Assembly: GCA_963772595.1 (NCBI GenBank)
Contig: CAVYXZ010000005.1
Coordinates: 186,001-250,000 of the forward strand
Length of the DNA stretch: 64,000 nt
Reading direction: 5' to 3'
Source of the DNA: CAVYXZ01 sp963772595
Lineage (GTDB): Bacteria > Chloroflexota > Anaerolineae > Aggregatilineales > Phototrophicaceae
In this document: positions 35,280 to 45,627 of the stretch, piece by piece
How positions within the stretch are numbered: position 1 is the stretch's first letter
Layout of the letters: the number at the start of each line of letters is the position of its first letter
Notes under the pieces: generated by a model
Database searches by the model: none
What the model saw: only the letters and a program-made list of their open reading frames with translations
What the model was told of the DNA's origin: nothing
Translations under genes and position numbers: made by a program

Positions 35280-37054
35280 CTAAGCTTGCATCCCCTCCGG
35301 CAGCAGCCAGGGCGGCAGCGGGGCCTGCTGCGCGCTGACGTGGCAGGCGTAGAGGAAACGGTAGACATCGCTGGCGTAGAACTGCGGGTAGGATTTATCC
35401 GGCAGCGTGTCCGTGAAGCGCTCCATCACCAGGTCGGCCATCTTCTGATCCAGGCCGGATTCGACCTCGTAATCGAAGTAGATCGCCAGGTCCTTGTCCG
35501 GCTCCTCGATGATGCGGCTTGACTTTATAGGTGCTGGGGAAACGGTGCGCCGGGGAATCGCGCTCCATCAGGAAGGTGCCCAGCGCCGCCGAATTGATGA
35601 GCTGCTTGTGTTCGTAGAGGAAGTTGACCGTCTCCTGCGCGTCGTCCAGCGTCTCGCCGGGGAAGCCGAAGAAGAAGAAGGTATGGTTCCAGATGCCCGC
35701 GTCGTGACTCTCGTGCAGGATACGGCTCATGTGTTCCAGTTCGGTGCCCTTGACCATCGCCTGCATGATCTGTTCCGAGGCACTTTCCAGGCCGAAGAGG
35801 ATCATGCTGCAGCCGCCGCGCGCCATGCTGTCCAGCAGTTCGCCGGAGATGACCTTCTCGAAGCGCACGCAGCCGCCCCACTGCATCGGCTTACCCAGAT
35901 TCTCCAGAATCGGCGAGACGTTGCGCAGGTTGCGCGGCGTGATGGCTTCGTCGGCGAAGAAGATGTGCGCCGTGCCATACTTGTCGTGAAGCTGCATCAT
36001 CTGCTCGGCCAACTGCTCGGCCTTCAGCTGGCTGAAGGCTTCCGGCTCGCCATAGCCCACATTGCAGAAGGCGCATTTGCCGAAGTAGCAGCCGCGCGCC
36101 GTCATCAGCGGCAGCACCAGTTTCGGCGCAAGATAGCGATCCAGCGGCAGGCCGTCGAAATCGGGCAGCGGCAGGTCCTGAATTTTCTCCTGCGGCTTGC
36201 GCTCGTTGACGTGAATCGTGCCGCCGTCGTTGTAGATCAGGTTGGGGATCTGCGACAGATCGCCGTCGCCGTCCAGCGCCTCGACCAGTTGCAGCAGCGG
36301 CACTTCGCCGTCGAAGACCACCGCACTGTCGAAGAAATTGAAGATCGGCGGTACTTCCGGCAGTTGGGCGCGCAGCATACTGATGTGCGGCCCGCCGACC
36401 GTGACGTGGCAGTCCAGCCCAGATTCGGCTTTGATCAGATAGCCCAGCGTCATCCCGGCCAGCATCTGCGGCATCGACGGAATCGAGATACCGACCACGT
36501 CCGGCTTTTCGCGCTGAATATCCTTGAGGATGCCATTGCGGTAAATATCCAGGAAGATGTTGTGATAGGGGTCATGCACCGCCAATTGCAGTGATTCGCT
36601 GCTGTCCACCGGATAGGCCGAAATGTAGCTTTGCAGGTGCAGTGAGGCCGGGTAAAAGGGCAGCGAGGCGATCTCCAGGCACTGGATCATGATCTCGAAG
36701 GCGCCCAGGCTGGTCGGGCCATCGAAGAAAGCATCGCTGCGGATGATGCGCTTGGCGTTCTGCACCTCGTCCGCCAGACGCGGCCCTTCGCGCAGCGCCC
36801 ACAAGAGCTGCTCGCGCCGGGGATGCGACTGTTTCGGCGGTTTGCGCGTCACGTTCGGGCCATAATCCGTCGCGCAGTCGTTCCAGAGCCTTGTGCATAT
36901 AATCGCGCGTCAGGATCTCGTCGAAGACCTCGGCGTTCAGGTCGCGCTGGATCACCTCGATGCCGTGCATCCGCAGGTAAGCGGTCAGAGTCGGCAGCGA
37001 GAGGTGCGGCATACTCGGCGTCCAGTTGGGCGGGAAAAGCAGCATCACTTTCAT
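35280..37054 (-). CDS. B12-binding radical SAM protein, two frameshifts
   Basis: About 590 residues, rejoined. Starts at ATG 37054 (MKVMLLFPPNWTPSMPHLSL, the cobalamin-binding-domain opening); frame lost near 36855. It resumes with RREQLLWALREGPRLADEV and the B12 fold (DVVGISIPSMPQMLAGMTLG, VTVGGPHISMLRAQ). The radical SAM domain follows with TARGCYFGKCAFCNVGYG, a C-x4-C-x2-C cluster motif rather than the usual C-x3-C-x2-C, then FFADEAITPRNL and FGLESASEQIM. A second change near 35520 restores the tail YDYEVESGLDQ to VSAQQAPLPPWLLPEGMQ. Likely a methyltransferase or ring-modifying enzyme of unknown substrate. Confidence 0.8.
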
Positions 37055-37190
37055 CACAATAACCCACAAATCACTACGTTATCAGATTTATACAACGAGG
37101 GCGCATCCTGCTGCGCCCCATTTCAATAATCGGGATTCTAAGCCCCTCGCCCTGAGGAAGAGGGGTTTGAGGTGAGGGTTTTTATCCCCC

Positions 37191-38214
37191 TCATGCACCC
37201 AGTTCCAGTTCTTCCGAAAAATGGCAGGCGGCCCAATGGCCCGGTCGCGTCTCACGCAGCGGCGGCGCTTCCACCTTGCAGCGCTCCTTGGCATACTGGC
37301 AGCGCGGGTGAAAATAGCAGCCGCTGGGCGGGTTGGCCGGGTCAGGCACCTCGCCTTGCAGCAGGATGCGCTTGCGCTGGGCCCGCGGGTCCGGCGTCGG
37401 CGCGGACGACAGCAGCGCCTCGGTATAGGGGTGTTGGATATCGATGAACAGGTCTTCCGTATCGGCAATCTCGACGATCTTGCCGACATACATCACCGCC
37501 ACCCGGTCGCACAGATGCCGCACCACGCTCAGATCATGCGAGATGAACAGGTAGGTCAGGTCGAACTGGGCCTGCAAATCTTGCAGCAGGTTCAGAATCT
37601 GCGCCTGGATCGAGACGTCCAGTGCCGAGACCGGCTCGTCGCAGATAATCATCTGCGGGTTAAGCGCCAGGGCGCGGGCCACACCGATACGCTGGCGCTG
37701 GCCGCCACTGAAAGCATGCGGGTAGCGCGACATGTATTCCGGGCGCAGGCCAACCAGCCGCAGCAGTTCGGCCACGCGGTCGCGCAGTGCCGACCCGCTG
37801 AGCGACATCGTAATTGCGCAGCGGTTCGCCGACGATCTCCTCCAGCGTCATGCGCGGGTTGAGCGAGGAATAGGGGTCCTGGAAGATCAACTGGATATTG
37901 CGCCAGACGTCGCGCAGGTCTTCGCGGTCCAACTGCGCCAGGTCCACCTCGCCCTTATCGGCGTCCTGAAAGATGATCTTGCCCTCAGTCGGCGACAGGG
38001 CGCGCAGAATCACGCGGCCCGTTGTCGTCTTGCCGCAGCCGCTCTCGCCCACCAGCCCCAGCACCTCGGCTCGCCCGATAGTAAAGTTCACGCCATCGAC
38101 CGCTTTCACACTGTTGATATATTTCCGGCGAAACACACCACGACTGTAAATCGGAAAATGTTTTTTCAAATTATTAACTTCGAGCAGCGGTGTGCTGCCG
38201 TTCTGATTCGTCAT
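37191..38214 (-). CDS. Oligopeptide/oligosaccharide ABC importer ATPase (OppF type), one frameshift
   Basis: About 340 residues, rejoined. The frame starts at ATG 38214, which overlaps the OppD stop as ATGA. Walker A VGESGCGKTTTGR and Q-loop IQLIFQDPYSSLNPRM lie in the first frame. After a change near 37800, the signature FSGGQRQRIGVARAL, Walker B MIICDEPVSALDVS and LFISHDLSVVRHLCD follow. The C-terminal zinc-finger-like oligopeptide tail has YFHPRCQYAKERC. It powers import by the 37-44 kb transporter. One indel would restore the gene. Confidence 0.88.
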
Positions 38215-39240
38215 GAAACTTGCTCCGTCGTCTGTGCGAGATGCGGTTTTAATTCGTAGACCCGCGCGCAGCTCGCATAGTGATTGTCGCTGATCTTCAG
38301 GAAAGGTGGATTAGCCACACTTGGCCGGGACGTAATGCGGGCAGCGCGGGTGGAAGGTGCAGCCCTTGGGGATGTTCGTCGGGTCAGGCACATTGCCCTC
38401 GATGGTCTCCAGCCGGTCCAGTTTGGTATCGCTGCGCGGGATCGAGCGCAGCAGCGCCTGTGTATATGGGTGCGCCGCGTTGTAGTAGATCGTATCCACG
38501 TCAGCGACTTCCGCCTCTTCGCCCAGGTACATCACCACCACATCGTCGGCCATCTCAGCGATCACGCCCAGGTCATGGGTGATGAACATGATCGCCATGC
38601 CGAACTCGTCTTGAAGATTGCGCATCAGTTCGAGGATCTGTGCCTGCGTGGTCACGTCCACCGCCGTCGTCGGCTCGTCGGCGATCAGCAGCTTGGGCTT
38701 GCAGGACAGCGCCATCGCGATCATAACACGCTGGCGCATCCCACCGCTCAGTTCGTGACGGTAGCGATCCAGCAGCCGCTCCGGCTGTGGCAGCCCCACA
38801 CGCCCCAGCAGTTCAACGGCCAGCTTCCGCCGCATCCTGCTTGTCCATATTCAGGTGCAGGCGAATCGCCTCGATCATCTGGTTGCCGATAGTATGCACC
38901 GGGCTGAGCGAGGTCATCGGCTCCTGGAAAATCATCGAGATTTCGCCCCAGCGGATCTGGCGAATTTCGTCGAACCTTCGGGGTCCAGCTGCGTGATATT
39001 GATCGGGGTACTGCCCTGACCGTAATAATTCACCTCGCCAGAGAGGATACGGCCCGGCGGACGCACCATGTTCAAAATGGCGCGGGCGGTCACGCTCTTG
39101 CCGCAGCCGCTTTCGCCCACCATGCCCAGGGTCTTGCCGCGTTCGATATTGAAACTCACGCCGTTCACGGCGCGCACGGTGCCTTCGGTCAGGAAAAAGC
39201 TGACGTGCAGATCTTTCACTTCAAGCAGTGTATCGGACAT
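38211..39240 (-). CDS. Oligopeptide/oligosaccharide ABC importer ATPase (OppD type), about three frameshifts
   Basis: Starts at ATG 39240 (MSDTLLEVKDLHVSFFLT). Walker A MVGESGCGKSVTARAIL is in the first frame. The frame changes near 38975 (then GEISMIFQEPMTSLSPVH, the Q-loop) and near 38835 (then LSGGMRQRVMIAMALS, Walker B LLIADEPTTAVDVT and HDLGVIAEMADDVV). A third change near 38320 separates FHPRCPHYVPAKCG from the tail NPPFLKISDNHYASC. Rejoined length is about 340. It pairs with OppF as the second motor subunit. Confidence 0.85.
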
Positions 39241-39252
39241 CGACCAGATCTC

Positions 39253-40443
39253 CTAGCGGCTGAAGGGATCGGCAGCGTCGCGCAGGCCATCACCCAGGAA
39301 ATTGAAGGCCAGCACCGCGATCACCACTGCCAGACCCGGCAGCAGCAGCCAGGGAGCCAGCGCCACCGTACGGATATTCTGCGCCTCTTGCAGCAGCACA
39401 CCCCAGCTAATCACCGGCGCGCGCAGGCCCAGGCCCAGGAAGCTGAGCGCCGTCTCGGCCAGGATGATGCCGGGGATCGACAGCGTCAGCGAGGCGATAA
39501 TGTGGCTGGTAAACGAAGGGACCATGTGGCGCAGGATGATGCGCCTGTCTTTGGCCCCGGACAGACGGGCCGCGAGCACAAAGTCCTCGGTTCGCAGCGC
39601 CAGAAAACGCCCGCGTACCTGGCGGCCCAGGCCGGTCCAGCCGATGACTGAAAGGATGATGGTGATGCCAAAGTAGCGCCACTCCTGCGGCCAATCTATC
39701 GGCATCGCCGCGCTCAAAGCCATCCATAACGGCAGAGTCGGGATCGAGCGAATAAACTCGATCACGCGCTGGATCAAGTTGTCGATCCAGCCGCCGTAGT
39801 AACCGGAGATCCCGCCCAGGAAAATGCCCAGTGCCAGGCTCAAAAAGACCGAGACCAGGCCGATAGACAGCGAGATCTGTGCCCCGTACAGCACTCTGGA
39901 AAACATGTCGCGCCCCAGGCGGTCTGTGCCCATCAAAGCCACCGGCAGGCCATCCGCCTCCTCACCCATCCCAAACAGGTGAATGTCAGATTGAATAATG
40001 CCCAGCATCCGGTAAGACGCGCCTTTGACAATAAAATGGATCGGATACCAGGTGGAGTAGTCCGTCTCATAGGTGATCCGCAGTGTTTCCGGGTCACGGC
40101 TGGCAGCCAGACCGTTGACCCCCGGCAGCAGGTGGAAGTTACCCTGCGTATCCACAAAATTCAGCGACATCGGCGGCACAAACTTGTATTTCGCATCAAA
40201 ATCGTTCGGGTCCATCGGGCTGATGAAGGGCGCAAAGATCGCCAGCAGGTACATGACAATCAACACGATACTGCTGATGATCGCCAGCCGGTGCTTACGG
40301 AATTTCCACCACATCAACTGACGTGGAGTCGCACTGGTCAAAACTTCTTCTTCTTCGGGCGGCCCGCCCTGGCCCGACTGTTCAGCCGATAACCCAAGAT
40401 CGGGGCCAGCGGTCTGCCCCTGGCGATCTATTGATTCATCCAT
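39253..40443 (-). CDS. ABC importer permease (OppC type)
   Basis: 396 residues. A charged N-terminal tail precedes the first helix (LAIISSIVLIVMYLLAIFAP), then a large extracytoplasmic loop of about 100 residues, longer than usual for OppC. The core has LMGTDRLGRDMFSRVLYGAQ, the EAA-like loop DFVLAARLSGAKDRRIIL, and GLRDAADPFSR at the terminus. Intact, in contrast to its neighbours. It carries the ligand channel together with OppB. Confidence 0.9.
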   Translation of the reverse strand: MDESIDRQGQTAGPDLGLSAEQSGQGGPPEEEEVLTSATPRQLMWWKFRKHRLAIISSIVLIVMYLLAIFAPFISPMDPNDFDAKYKFVPPMSLNFVDTQGNFHLLPGVNGLAASRDPETLRITYETDYSTWYPIHFIVKGASYRMLGIIQSDIHLFGMGEEADGLPVALMGTDRLGRDMFSRVLYGAQISLSIGLVSVFLSLALGIFLGGISGYYGGWIDNLIQRVIEFIRSIPTLPLWMALSAAMPIDWPQEWRYFGITIILSVIGWTGLGRQVRGRFLALRTEDFVLAARLSGAKDRRIILRHMVPSFTSHIIASLTLSIPGIILAETALSFLGLGLRAPVISWGVLLQEAQNIRTVALAPWLLLPGLAVVIAVLAFNFLGDGLRDAADPFSR

Positions 40444-40455
40444 AACAACAAATCC

Positions 40456-41439
40456 TTATTCAAGCCGGATGCGGGGGTCAAGAACCGCCAGCAAAATATC
40501 CGAAATAAAGGTGCCAATAATCGTAAGTACACTGATAATCAGCACAATCGCGCCCGCGAGAAACATGTCCTGCGACAACAGGGAACGCAGCAGCAGCGGC
40601 CCAATCGTCGGCAAATTCAGCACCACCGCCGTAATAATAACACCCCCGACCAGACTCGGCAAAGCGTAGCCCACCGTACTCACGAAGGGGTTCAGGGCGA
40701 CCCGCACCGGGTATTTCCAGATCAACCTGGCCTCGCTCAGGCCTTTGGCGCGGGCGGTCTCTACGTAAGGCTGGCTGATCTCATCCAGCATATTGGCGCG
40801 CATGGTGCGCAGTAAGCCTGCTGTACCTGCCGTGCCTACGATAATCATGGGGATAATCAGGTGACTCAAAAAGTCTATAAATCGCCCCAGGCTCCAGGGG
40901 ACGTTCTGATATTCAGGCGAAAAGAGGCCGCCGACATTCTGCCCGAAGACAGAGAATCCGACCCACATCAAGACCAGGGCCAGCAAGAAGTTGGGAATCG
41001 CCAACCCCAGGAATCCCAGGAAGGTAAATAAGTAGTCAAAAAGGGAATACTGGTGGGTAGCCGAAAAGACTCCAATAGGAATCGCCACCACCCAGACGAA
41101 TAGAATCGAAGCCAGACCCACCATAACGCTCATGCCGAGACGATCCCAGATCAGGGTGCTGACCGGAACGCCCCATTCCATCGACTGGCCGAAATCCCCT
41201 TGCAGCACACCGCGCATCCACTTGGCGTACTGGATATAAATAGGCTCGCCCAGGCCATAGTTATCACGCATGGACTGAATCACTTCAGGGGGCACACGCT
41301 CGCCCATCGCAGCCAGATTCGCCATGTAAGACGTCAAGAAATCGCCAGGAGGGAGCTGGATAATGATAAAGCTGACAATTGAGATGACGAACATCGTCAC
41401 AAGAGCGGCAAAGGAGCGGCGTATGAAGAAATTTAGCAC
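40456..41439 (-). CDS. ABC importer permease (OppB type)
   Basis: About 327 residues. The start at GTG 41439 is preferred (VLNFFIRRSFAALVTMFV) because AGGATATT precedes it; the frame is open to a TTG at 41463. Six helices are visible (LVTMFVISIVSFIIIQL, VVAIPIGVFSATHQYSLF, LAIPNFLLALVLMWVG). The EAA loop is YVETARAKGLSEARLIWKYPVRVALNP. It forms the translocation pathway with the OppC-type protein. It is separated from the upstream binding-protein gene by a hairpin at 41502-41531. Confidence 0.9.
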   Translation of the reverse strand: MLNFFIRRSFAALVTMFVISIVSFIIIQLPPGDFLTSYMANLAAMGERVPPEVIQSMRDNYGLGEPIYIQYAKWMRGVLQGDFGQSMEWGVPVSTLIWDRLGMSVMVGLASILFVWVVAIPIGVFSATHQYSLFDYLFTFLGFLGLAIPNFLLALVLMWVGFSVFGQNVGGLFSPEYQNVPWSLGRFIDFLSHLIIPMIIVGTAGTAGLLRTMRANMLDEISQPYVETARAKGLSEARLIWKYPVRVALNPFVSTVGYALPSLVGGVIITAVVLNLPTIGPLLLRSLLSQDMFLAGAIVLIISVLTIIGTFISDILLAVLDPRIRLE

Positions 41440-41501
41440 GGCCAATATCCTATAAATAAACAAGCTAAGCTTATATGAATTTGATTATAGCAAGAATTTG
41501 C

Positions 41502-41531
41502 CCAGGCAGGGGAATTTCTCATCCCCTGCCC
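41502..41531 (-). terminator. Hairpin between binding-protein and permease genes
   Basis: On the minus strand GGCAGGGGA pairs with TCCCCTGCC around an eight-base loop. It sits 20 bases past the binding-protein stop. A weak T-containing stretch follows (AAATTCTTGC), so it may be a partial terminator that raises binding-protein mRNA relative to the permeases, or an mRNA-stabilising stem. Confidence 0.45.
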
Positions 41532-41551
41532 AGGTTACACTATGGTCTAGC

Positions 41552-43558
41552 TCAGCTGCGCATGAACAACTGGACAGGCACCGCAAGACCCTGGCCGCGC
41601 AGGGTATCATCGACGATGTACCCGCTAGGTACATTGAAGAAGTTGTTCTTGACGATGAACGGCGATGGGTCTTCGCCCACTGTGCCGATCTGGTAAGGAT
41701 GCTCTTTATGGATATCGAGCAACTGCTTGAACAGAGCCGTGCGTTTGGCTTCGTCCGGCTCTTTCTGAGTCTGGATCCCACAGATCGAAGAATCTGCCTG
41801 ATGGGATGATCTGCCGGCGGTTCCGTCTGTGTTCCAACGACCACCTCGCCGAGGACATTGGCGTCCAGCCAGCGGGCATAGTTGATGGCCCAGGGGCCGT
41901 CAGCAACCTCGCCGGTGTAGCGGGTCAGGATCCGCCAGCACCTCCGAGCTGCGGTCGACAGTCCACATCCCGACTTGAACATCACCCGCCTGGTTGCGCT
42001 GTTCATAGAGCGAGCGCTCGACCAGTTCCTGGTTGACCTTGAGGCCAAGAGCCTGCCAGTATCCCTGGACCAGGTTGACTTCGTCGGTCCCGCCGTCGAA
42101 GCCGGCATTGGAGAAGGTGATGGTGAAGGTAATGGGATTGCCATCGGGGCCAAGGCGGATACCGTCGCTGTCACGATCGGTAAATCCGAGACCATCGAGC
42201 AGCGCGTTGGCCGCGTCCGGGTCATACTCGGTCCAGCGCGTTTCGAACTCAGGATCGAATTCTGGTGACCCGCTGACCGGGGAGGCCTGGCGCGGCTCCA
42301 TGCAAGCCATCATAGATCAGATCGTTGATCTCCTCACGATTGATGGCAATCGACAGCGCCTCGACGGAACTCCGCTGTATCGAAGAGCGCGCCAGCACCG
42401 GGTCAGGATGGCTGATGTTGGGGATGGAAGGCGTGGGTCGAGGCGGCTTTCCACAGAATCACCTGGTAATCGCCGGCCTCTTCGTTCTCCTTGAAGAAGG
42501 TGAAGTTGGCCGGTGACACGTGGCGATTCTGCATGTCGATCTGGCCCTGGGCGATCCACAGGTTCAGCGTTTCCGCATCTTCAAAGAGCGAGTGCTGGAT
42601 GCGGTCGATGTAGGGCAGTTGGTTGCCTTCGGTATCCACCGCATGGTAGTAGGGATTGCGCTCCATGATGTGCGGGTCTTCCAGCGGCGAATTGGCCGAA
42701 CGCCAGCCGTTGATGATCGGCAGTTCCGGGTTGCGGAACCAGAAGTTCGCCACGCCCTGGCCATCGCCTGGCCCGCCGTTGAACCAGAGTTCGTCCAGTC
42801 GTCAGGCCGTTGGCTTCGACCATGGCATTGATCGCGTCCTGGTCGGCGGTGTCGGCATCGCCCATGAATTTCTCCAGATAGTGCTTCGGATCAGCCATCG
42901 TCGGGCCGCCGGTCGCGCCCAGGGTACTCTTGGCGATGAAGATCGGCAGCAGCGGGTTTGGCCCGGCGAAGCTGACGTTCCAGGTGAGATCATCGACGAT
43001 CTCGAGGCCCATCAACTCGCCGCCCACGATCAATTGACCTGGCGGGTTCAGGAGCGGCGGATTCTGCCGGTGATGACGTCATACTAGAACTGAACATCTG
43101 CGGTGGTGATAGGGCTCGCCATCGGACCATTTCAGGCCGTCGCGCAGGGTGAAGGTGAACTCGGTGGCATCGTCATTCTGCGACCACTCCGAGATAAAGT
43201 TGGCAGTCAGACCGAGGGTATCGGCGTCGGGCGCATCCCACTCAATCGCCATTTCCTCGTTGCACTTGGTCGGTCCCCAGCGGTCGGAAAGACCTTTGAA
43301 GGCGCGCCGCCAGGTCCCACCGTACTCACCGACTTCATTGTAGGGGGTAATCACGCGCGGGTTGGTCGGAATTCGTTCTTCCACCGCCGGCAGATCGCCA
43401 GAGCTAACCAGGTCAGCCAGCATCGGTGCTTCGTGGTACATCATGTCCTGAGCAGCGACTGCCCCGCTCAGCGGCACAAGATTGACAGCGGCGGCAGCTA
43501 CAGAACCTGCGGCCATCGCCTTCAAGAAATCACGGCGTGAAAGTTCATTCTTGCTCAT
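41552..43558 (-). CDS. ABC importer substrate-binding protein (family 5), several frameshifts
   Basis: A family-5 extracellular solute-binding protein of about 620 residues, rejoined. Start at ATG 43558 (MSKNELSRRDFLKAMAAGSV), a Tat signal with twin Arg. Family landmarks in order: YGGTWRRAFKGLSD, WSQNDDATEFTFTLRDGLKW, then changed frames: LTWNVSFAGPNPLLP, FRNPELPIINGWRS, YIDRIQHSLFEDAETLNL, FDPEFETRWTEYDPD, LLDGLGFTDRDSDGIRLG and the C-terminal NFFNVPSGYIVDDTL, ending at 41552. Frame changes occur near 43080, 42780, 42420, 42300 and again between 41560 and 41900, at least five in total. The binding site should recognise peptides or, given the neighbours, xylo-oligosaccharides. Confidence 0.75.
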
Positions 43559-43674
43559 AGATCGTAAACTCCTACTCACTGGTACTCATTCAATAAACGC
43601 GGGAACTTGCTCTTCGCTGCCTTACACCTCCTCTATGAAGCTCTATCAAGACTGATAGACTAGGCCGGTTCTAT

Positions 43675-44175
43675 CTAGTTGGGCCACTTTGGCCGGGTGC
43701 TATGCACCTTGGCAGTCATCATGGCTTCAAAGAACCAGGGCAACCAATAATCATATTTTTCGGGGGTCGCGCCCTGCGCCATCATCGTAATCTGCCGTGT
43801 GAGGTGATAATAGAGGCGTACCCAGCGCTTGCGCGTCTGGCCGTCGTCGTCAAAGGTGTACTTGGCTTCAAGTTTGATCAGGCTGTCGGCAGCCTGTTGC
43901 TCGCGGGATTCGATCTCCACACCGGGCAGAGCTTCGATGCTGCCGAAGAATCCTTCAGCCACCGCATCCAGATCATCGGCGTTGATTGCCATACCTAAGT
44001 CTTTAACATCGACGGCAAAGATTGTCAGGGGATCATCTGCATCCGGGCCAAACACCATACCATCACGTTCGTCAGCCCAGGTAAAATGCTGCCAGTCCTT
44101 GGGCAGAAAGAATGAATAATATTGGTGTCTATGCCAGGATAAAGCACTAATTGAGGGGTATTGCTTCTGTGCCAT
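43675..44175 (-). CDS. Hypothetical protein, PsbP/DUF1795-like
   Basis: 166 residues starting at ATG 44175 (MAQKQYPSISALSWHRH). It has a beta-rich pattern of the PsbP/DUF1795 type: YYSFFLPKDWQHFTWADE near the start, DDPLTIFAVDVKDL, KLEAKYTFDDDGQTRKRWVRLYYHL near residue 110, ending WFFEAMMTAKVH. No signal peptide or catalytic motif is seen. It lies 116 bases upstream of the binding-protein gene on the same strand. TTATGATATATT at 44186-44197 could be its promoter -10 region. Confidence 0.6.
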   Translation of the reverse strand: MAQKQYPSISALSWHRHQYYSFFLPKDWQHFTWADERDGMVFGPDADDPLTIFAVDVKDLGMAINADDLDAVAEGFFGSIEALPGVEIESREQQAADSLIKLEAKYTFDDDGQTRKRWVRLYYHLTRQITMMAQGATPEKYDYWLPWFFEAMMTAKVHSTRPKWPN

Positions 44176-44241
44176 TCGATCTCCCGAATATATCATAACA
44201 TGGAAAGCAGTTGTTCTGGGCGAAAACGTTGAGCGCCATCA

Positions 44242-44255
44242 CGCAAACGCTTGCA
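44242..44255. promoter_or_regulatory. Second LacI-type operator
   Basis: ACGCAAACGCTTGCA on the plus strand reads TGCAAGCGTTTGCG on the minus strand and shares TGCAAGCGTTTGC with the operator at 27859-27874. It lies about 67 bases before the minus-strand gene that precedes the ABC importer. This points to control of the importer by the 27902 LacI-family protein. Confidence 0.6.
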
Positions 44256-44426
44256 TGCACGTCCCAAAAAGTATCTGCTGACCCTTTACATTTATCCGGG
44301 CCTACCGCCTTAGGTAGTTGAGCTGCTCTGTGGTCGAATGCTGCGGCTCTAATGTTTGCTTTGAAGGAACTCAAATAAATTTACCTGACTATATTTACTA
44401 TTTCTGACCGCGATGCGGCCTCGCAT

Positions 44427-44460
44427 GGTCTCGTGCCGAGACCCTGACATCCTATATAAT
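44427..44460 (+). promoter_or_regulatory. Inverted repeat and -10 before the oxidoreductase
   Basis: GGTCTCG and CGAGACC form a perfect 7-base inverted repeat around TGC (44427-44443), and TATAAT lies at 44455-44460. The repeat would overlap the -35 region; no good -35 hexamer is seen. The binding factor is unknown. Confidence 0.4.
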
Positions 44461-44514
44461 AAAGGATATTGTAGATTTCGCAAATCTTTCATCCACACAA
44501 AGGGCCTTGATCTT

Positions 44515-45621
44515 ATGAAACAATACCGCACCGCAATTGTCGGTAATGGCAACATTGCCCGGAGCCATATGCGCGCCTTCGAGCAGGAGAAGGAGCGGGT
44601 CGAAGTCGTCGCGGCTGTGGACATCATCCCGGAGAGAGTCCAGAGTTTCTCTGATACCTACGGCATCCCCAATCGTTACACCGATACTGCGACCATGCTG
44701 GCCGAGCAGAAGCCCGACCTGGTGCATATCTGCACACCGCCCAATGTGCATTTTGAACTCTCCGTTGCGGCGCTGCAAGCGGGCGCGGACGTCATTTGCG
44801 AGAAACCGCTGTGCGGTTCCCTGGCCCAGGTGGACCAGTTGCAGAAGGTCGAGCGCGAATCCGGCAAGACCTGTAGTGTGATCTTCCAGTGGCGTTATGG
44901 CTCCGGCACGACCCACTTCAAGCGTCTGATCGACTCGCACGAACTGGGCCGCCCGCTGGTCGCCCTGTGCAATACAACCTGGTTCCGCAACCAGGCCTAT
45001 TACGAAGTCCCCTGGCGTGGCAAGTGGGATACCGAGCTGGGCGGCGTCACGATGGGGCACGGCATTCACGCGATGGACTTCTTCATCTACCTGATGGGCG
45101 ACTGGGTGGAGTTGAACGCCATGATGGGGACGCTGGACCGCTATATGGAGGTCGAAGACGTCTCGATGGCCCAGGTACGTTTTACCAACGGGGCCTTCGG
45201 CAGCATCATCAACAGTGTGCTCTCGCCGCGCGAGGTCTCCTACCTGCGTTTCGATTTCCAACACGCGACGGTCGAACTGGAGCATCTCTACAGCCACAGG
45301 AACGAACACTGGCGCTACAGCGTGCCGCCGGGTTATGAGCAGCAGTTGGAGGAATGGGCAGACATCCAGGAGGACATCCAGGCGACTCACGCGGCGCAGC
45401 TGCATACCACGCTGGACGTGCTGGACGAGGGCGGCAAACCGCTGACCACCGGGGCGCAGGCGCGCAATACGGTCGAGTTCCTGACCTCGCTGTACAAATC
45501 GGCCCTGACCCGCCAGCCGGTAGAACGCGGTTCGATCACGCCGGATGACCCCTTCTACTACCACGTCTACGGGGCCGTCAAACCGGCGCGCGATCTGCGT
45601 CTCTTCGGGCCGAACGTCTAG
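44515..45621 (+). CDS. Gfo/Idh/MocA-family oxidoreductase
   Basis: 368 residues. The N-terminal Rossmann domain opens YRTAIVGNGNIARSHMRAF and carries VHICTPPNVHFELSVAAL and the EKP motif (VICEKPLCGSLAQ). The C-terminal alpha/beta domain has GVTMGHGIHAMDFFIYLMG, the conserved His typical of the family. Such enzymes oxidise sugars or inositols with NAD(P). The start at 44515 fits the Rossmann fold. The gene is seven bases upstream of an array-family homologue. Substrate unknown; uronic-acid or aldose oxidation would suit the neighbourhood. Confidence 0.88.
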   Translation: MKQYRTAIVGNGNIARSHMRAFEQEKERVEVVAAVDIIPERVQSFSDTYGIPNRYTDTATMLAEQKPDLVHICTPPNVHFELSVAALQAGADVICEKPLCGSLAQVDQLQKVERESGKTCSVIFQWRYGSGTTHFKRLIDSHELGRPLVALCNTTWFRNQAYYEVPWRGKWDTELGGVTMGHGIHAMDFFIYLMGDWVELNAMMGTLDRYMEVEDVSMAQVRFTNGAFGSIINSVLSPREVSYLRFDFQHATVELEHLYSHRNEHWRYSVPPGYEQQLEEWADIQEDIQATHAAQLHTTLDVLDEGGKPLTTGAQARNTVEFLTSLYKSALTRQPVERGSITPDDPFYYHVYGAVKPARDLRLFGPNV

Positions 45622-45627
45622 ACGGCC

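Larger units (their letters stand above)
44176..44514. other. 339-base non-coding stretch with regulatory signals
   Basis: Lies between a minus-strand gene (start 44175) and a plus-strand gene (start 44515). It holds the LacI-type palindrome at 44242-44255, an inverted repeat at 44427-44443, and a perfect TATAAT at 44455-44460. No protein-coding or RNA gene is seen. Confidence 0.6.

Noticed and set aside
37120..37190. CCCTC-rich sequence with partial match to 31490-31530 as a possible insertion sequence end
   Set aside because: Only a short purine/pyrimidine-rich intergenic motif is shared, without a transposase or target duplication. It is more likely a common intergenic repeat.
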